Positions 61,868 to 64,000 of a stretch of 64,000 nucleotides of DNA are shown one piece after another. Under the pieces are notes generated by a model. It ran no database searches, was not told the DNA's origin, and saw nothing but the letters and a program-made list of their open reading frames with translations. Source of the DNA: Acidaminobacter sp. JC074 (GTDB taxonomy: Bacteria; Bacillota; Clostridia; Peptostreptococcales; Acidaminobacteraceae). Numbering within the stretch: the stretch's first letter is position 1; each line of letters begins with the position of its first letter. The DNA is taken from assembly GCF_022496765.1 (NCBI RefSeq), contig NZ_VANV01000006.1, positions 62,001 to 126,000 of the forward strand. The letters run 5' to 3'. Position numbers and translations under genes: made by a program.

Positions 61868-62719
61868 GTGAAAAACGTATTGAAAATGTTTAGAAAAAAT
61901 AAATTAGGTGTCATTGGCCTTGTCATCTTTGTATTCTTTGTACTTGTTGCAATCTTTGCAGATGCTATTGCACCTTATGATCCAATGGAAATTCAGTTCT
62001 TTGCTGAAGGCGGCGTAAAGAGATTACAACCGCCATCTGTAGAACACTGGTTGGGTACAACTTACATGGGTAGAGATGTCTTCTCGCAAATGGTGATCGG
62101 TTCAAGAGTAGCCGTTCTAGTTGGATGTATTTCAGCAGTCTGTGTTGCCTTTATAGGTACAAATGTTGGCCTAATTGCAGGTTATTTCGGCGGTAAAGTT
62201 GACAGAATCCTTATGGGTATTGTTGATGTGATGTATGGTTTACCATTTCTGCCATTCGCACTTATTTTGGTATCGGTTTTAGGGCCTGGTGTCCAAAACG
62301 TTATACTAGCCATTGTTTTGATTACCTGGAGAAACTCTTCAAGGGTTATCAGATCACAAGTATTATCACTTAAGAACAGAACCTTTATAGAAGCTGCAAA
62401 ATTAAGTGGTGCAAGTGATGGCAGAGTGCTGTATAAACACATAGCGCCAAATGTTGTGCCGGTATCTTTAATTTATGTATCAACATCAATGGCGTCAGCA
62501 ATCATGTCAGAATCATCTATCTCTTTTCTTGGCTTAGGTGATCCTATGCAAGTAAGTTGGGGAAGAATTTTATTTACTTGTTATTCCTCTCAGGCAATGT
62601 TTAAAGCGCCATGGTGGATATTACCACCGGGTATTGCAATCACAATGCTTGTATTATCAGGTTATATGATGGGTAGAGCATTTGAAGAAATTGCAAATCC
62701 AAGATTGAAGGAGAGATAG
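61868..62719 (+). CDS. Peptide ABC transporter permease (DppC type, third system)
   Basis: The 283-residue protein has a first helix at about 15-33, WLGTTYMGRDVFSQMVIGSR typical of DppC, then further helices with the EAA loop FIEAAKLSGASDGRVLYKH. The C terminus is RAFEEIANPRLKER. It starts at a GTG with AGGAGG upstream. It is separated from the ATPase gene by two bases. Confidence 0.9.
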   Translation: MKNVLKMFRKNKLGVIGLVIFVFFVLVAIFADAIAPYDPMEIQFFAEGGVKRLQPPSVEHWLGTTYMGRDVFSQMVIGSRVAVLVGCISAVCVAFIGTNVGLIAGYFGGKVDRILMGIVDVMYGLPFLPFALILVSVLGPGVQNVILAIVLITWRNSSRVIRSQVLSLKNRTFIEAAKLSGASDGRVLYKHIAPNVVPVSLIYVSTSMASAIMSESSISFLGLGDPMQVSWGRILFTCYSSQAMFKAPWWILPPGIAITMLVLSGYMMGRAFEEIANPRLKER

Positions 62720-62721
62720 GT

Positions 62722-63723
62722 ATGGCATTATTAGAATTAAAAAACGTCTCAGTTGAATATAAGTTGTCTGAAGGTAAATTAAGAGCCGTTGATAATGTAT
62801 CTATGAAACTTGAAAATGGTGATGTACTTGGACTTGTAGGTGAATCAGGATGTGGTAAAAGTACACTGATCAAAGGTATTATCAATTTGCTGCCTTCAAA
62901 CGGTAAGGTTTTAGATGGCAACATTCTCTTTAATGGATCGGATTTAACTCAGATATCTGTTGAAGAAATGAGAAAGAAAAGATGGAAAGAGATATCACTC
63001 ATAACACAAAGTGCTATGAACTCTCTAAATCCTGTTTATAAAGTGGGTACTCAGATTATAGAACCCATCCTTGAGCACAATGGTGGTACAAAAGCTGAGG
63101 CTATGGAAAAAGCAAAGGAACTCTTTGATTTAGTTGGTCTTGAAAGAGGTCGTTTAGACGATTATCCACATTCTTATTCTGGCGGTATGAAGCAGCGTGC
63201 CATTATAGCCATGAGTTTAGCCTTAGATCCTAAGCTGATTATAGCGGATGAACCAACAACAGCGCTAGATGTAATTGTACAATCGCAGATACTTGAGAGA
63301 ATCAACGCCTTATTAGACCAATACGACGGATCAATGATTCTTGTTACTCATGATATATCTGTTGTTGCTCAAACATGTACCAAGGTTGCGGTTATGTATG
63401 GTGGAAAAATCATTGAGTATGGTGATGTGGTTCAAGTCTTAAAAAGACCGAATCATCCATATACAATGGGGCTTAAAAATGCCTTCCCATCACTTGTTGG
63501 AGAGAAAAAAGAACTGGTTTCTATTCAAGGAACACCGCCTGATTTATCTAAGGAAATCTCGGGCTGTAGATTCTATGAAAGATGTCCATTTAGACAAGAT
63601 AAATGTAAAGAAGAACTAGAAATAACAAATGTGGAAAATGGTTATTTTTATTGTGCTAGAAGTAATGAACGAGATGAACTTCGTAAATTGGCGGATATTG
63701 CAGATACATGGGAGAGAATGTGA
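62722..63723 (+). CDS. Peptide ABC transporter ATP-binding protein (DppD type, third system)
   Basis: The 333-residue ATPase has Walker A GESGCGKST, Q-loop ITQSAMNSLNP, signature YSGGMKQRA, Walker [13 protein letters not shown] and switch His in VTHDIS. The C-terminal Cys cluster GCRFYERCPFRQDKC and a final YCARS match iron-sulfur-type DppD. Its stop overlaps the next gene's ATG by one base. Confidence 0.9.
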   Translation: MALLELKNVSVEYKLSEGKLRAVDNVSMKLENGDVLGLVGESGCGKSTLIKGIINLLPSNGKVLDGNILFNGSDLTQISVEEMRKKRWKEISLITQSAMNSLNPVYKVGTQIIEPILEHNGGTKAEAMEKAKELFDLVGLERGRLDDYPHSYSGGMKQRAIIAMSLALDPKLIIADEPTTALDVIVQSQILERINALLDQYDGSMILVTHDISVVAQTCTKVAVMYGGKIIEYGDVVQVLKRPNHPYTMGLKNAFPSLVGEKKELVSIQGTPPDLSKEISGCRFYERCPFRQDKCKEELEITNVENGYFYCARSNERDELRKLADIADTWERM

Positions 63724-64000
63724 TGACTGAAAACAAAAGAGTAATAGAAGCCATCAATCTACGAAAAGAGTTTAACGTCAAAGTCAGAACAGATGGCAAA
63801 GTAAAGGAAAGAAAAACATTAAAAGCCGTTGATGGCATCAACATATTTGTCAACAAGGGTGAAACACTAGGTATTGTTGGTGAATCTGGTTGTGGTAAAA
63901 CGACAACAGCCAAGTTGCTTCTTGGTCTTCATGAACCGACAGATGGATCTATTGTGATTGGAGATACCAAGCTGACACATATGAATCGAAAGGATATGAA
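63723..64000 (+). CDS. Peptide ABC transporter ATP-binding protein (DppF type), 3' end outside window
   Basis: The ATG overlaps the previous stop codon by one base. About 92 residues are visible, including the insertion KVRTDGKVKERKTLKAVDGI typical of DppF subunits and Walker [13 protein letters not shown]. The frame is open to the window end. It completes the five-gene set of the third transporter. Confidence 0.88.
   Translation, partial: MTENKRVIEAINLRKEFNVKVRTDGKVKERKTLKAVDGINIFVNKGETLGIVGESGCGKTTTAKLLLGLHEPTDGSIVIGDTKLTHMNRKDM

Overview
This window is low-GC DNA from a motile Gram-positive anaerobe, probably a member of the Clostridia. That placement is inferred from strong AAGGAGG-type ribosome sites, short clostridial-style FlgD, Opp-type peptide transporters, several sigma-54 activators, and enzymes that handle meso-diaminopimelate (mDAP) and D-amino acids. 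No rRNA, tRNA, insertion sequence, prophage or CRISPR array was seen.

Bases 1-15.3 kb. A Phd-like/Uma2 fusion gene (cut by the window edge) and a DinB-family gene precede a hook and filament block: flgD, flgE, two tandem flgK-like genes, flgL, an orphan OmpR-type regulator, fliD, a small FliT-position gene and flagellin. A second orphan OmpR-type regulator faces the flagellin gene. An Imm17-like small membrane protein and a c-di-GMP pair (CHASE4-HAMP-GGDEF cyclase and HD-GYP phosphodiesterase) follow. A recurring TTTCAyA direct repeat lies upstream of flgD, the first regulator and flagellin.

Bases 15.3-43.5 kb. This is the most unusual part: two paralogous divergent units that look built for catabolism of cell-wall peptides. 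Each has a leftward operon (lysA, ldcA, a beta-lactamase-fold hydrolase with an inserted Cys-rich knuckle, alr, and in copy 2 an M20 amidohydrolase). Each also has a divergent sigma-54 activator gene followed by a cluster of TTCCG-N6-CGGAA dyads and a sigma-54 promoter driving a rightward operon. The copy 1 rightward operon encodes an oligopeptide ABC transporter, a cytoplasmic C39-like protease, an M19 dipeptidase and a C39-like lipoprotein. The copy 2 rightward operon begins with C39, M19, a D-aminoacylase, a PHP hydrolase and a third beta-lactamase-fold hydrolase.

Bases 43.5-54.5 kb. The copy 2 operon continues without an evident terminator into a second peptide ABC transporter and a peptidoglycan sugar set: a serine hydrolase resembling AmiE, NagZ, MurQ, a BadF-type MurNAc/GlcNAc kinase and AnmK. 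Together these genes could import intact muropeptides, strip the peptide from the sugar, split the disaccharide, phosphorylate and de-etherify MurNAc, remove D-Ala, racemise it, and decarboxylate mDAP to lysine.

Bases 54.5-64 kb. An NSS-family amino-acid transporter with its 32-residue MetS-like partner is followed by a third sigma-54 activator of different architecture (winged-helix C terminus). It is flanked by two copies of a TGTATyAAyTGTA palindrome, and a sigma-54 promoter follows. The third ABC operon then begins; its substrate-binding lipoprotein appears to be a natural circular permutation of the family 5 fold. The last ATPase gene is cut by the window end.
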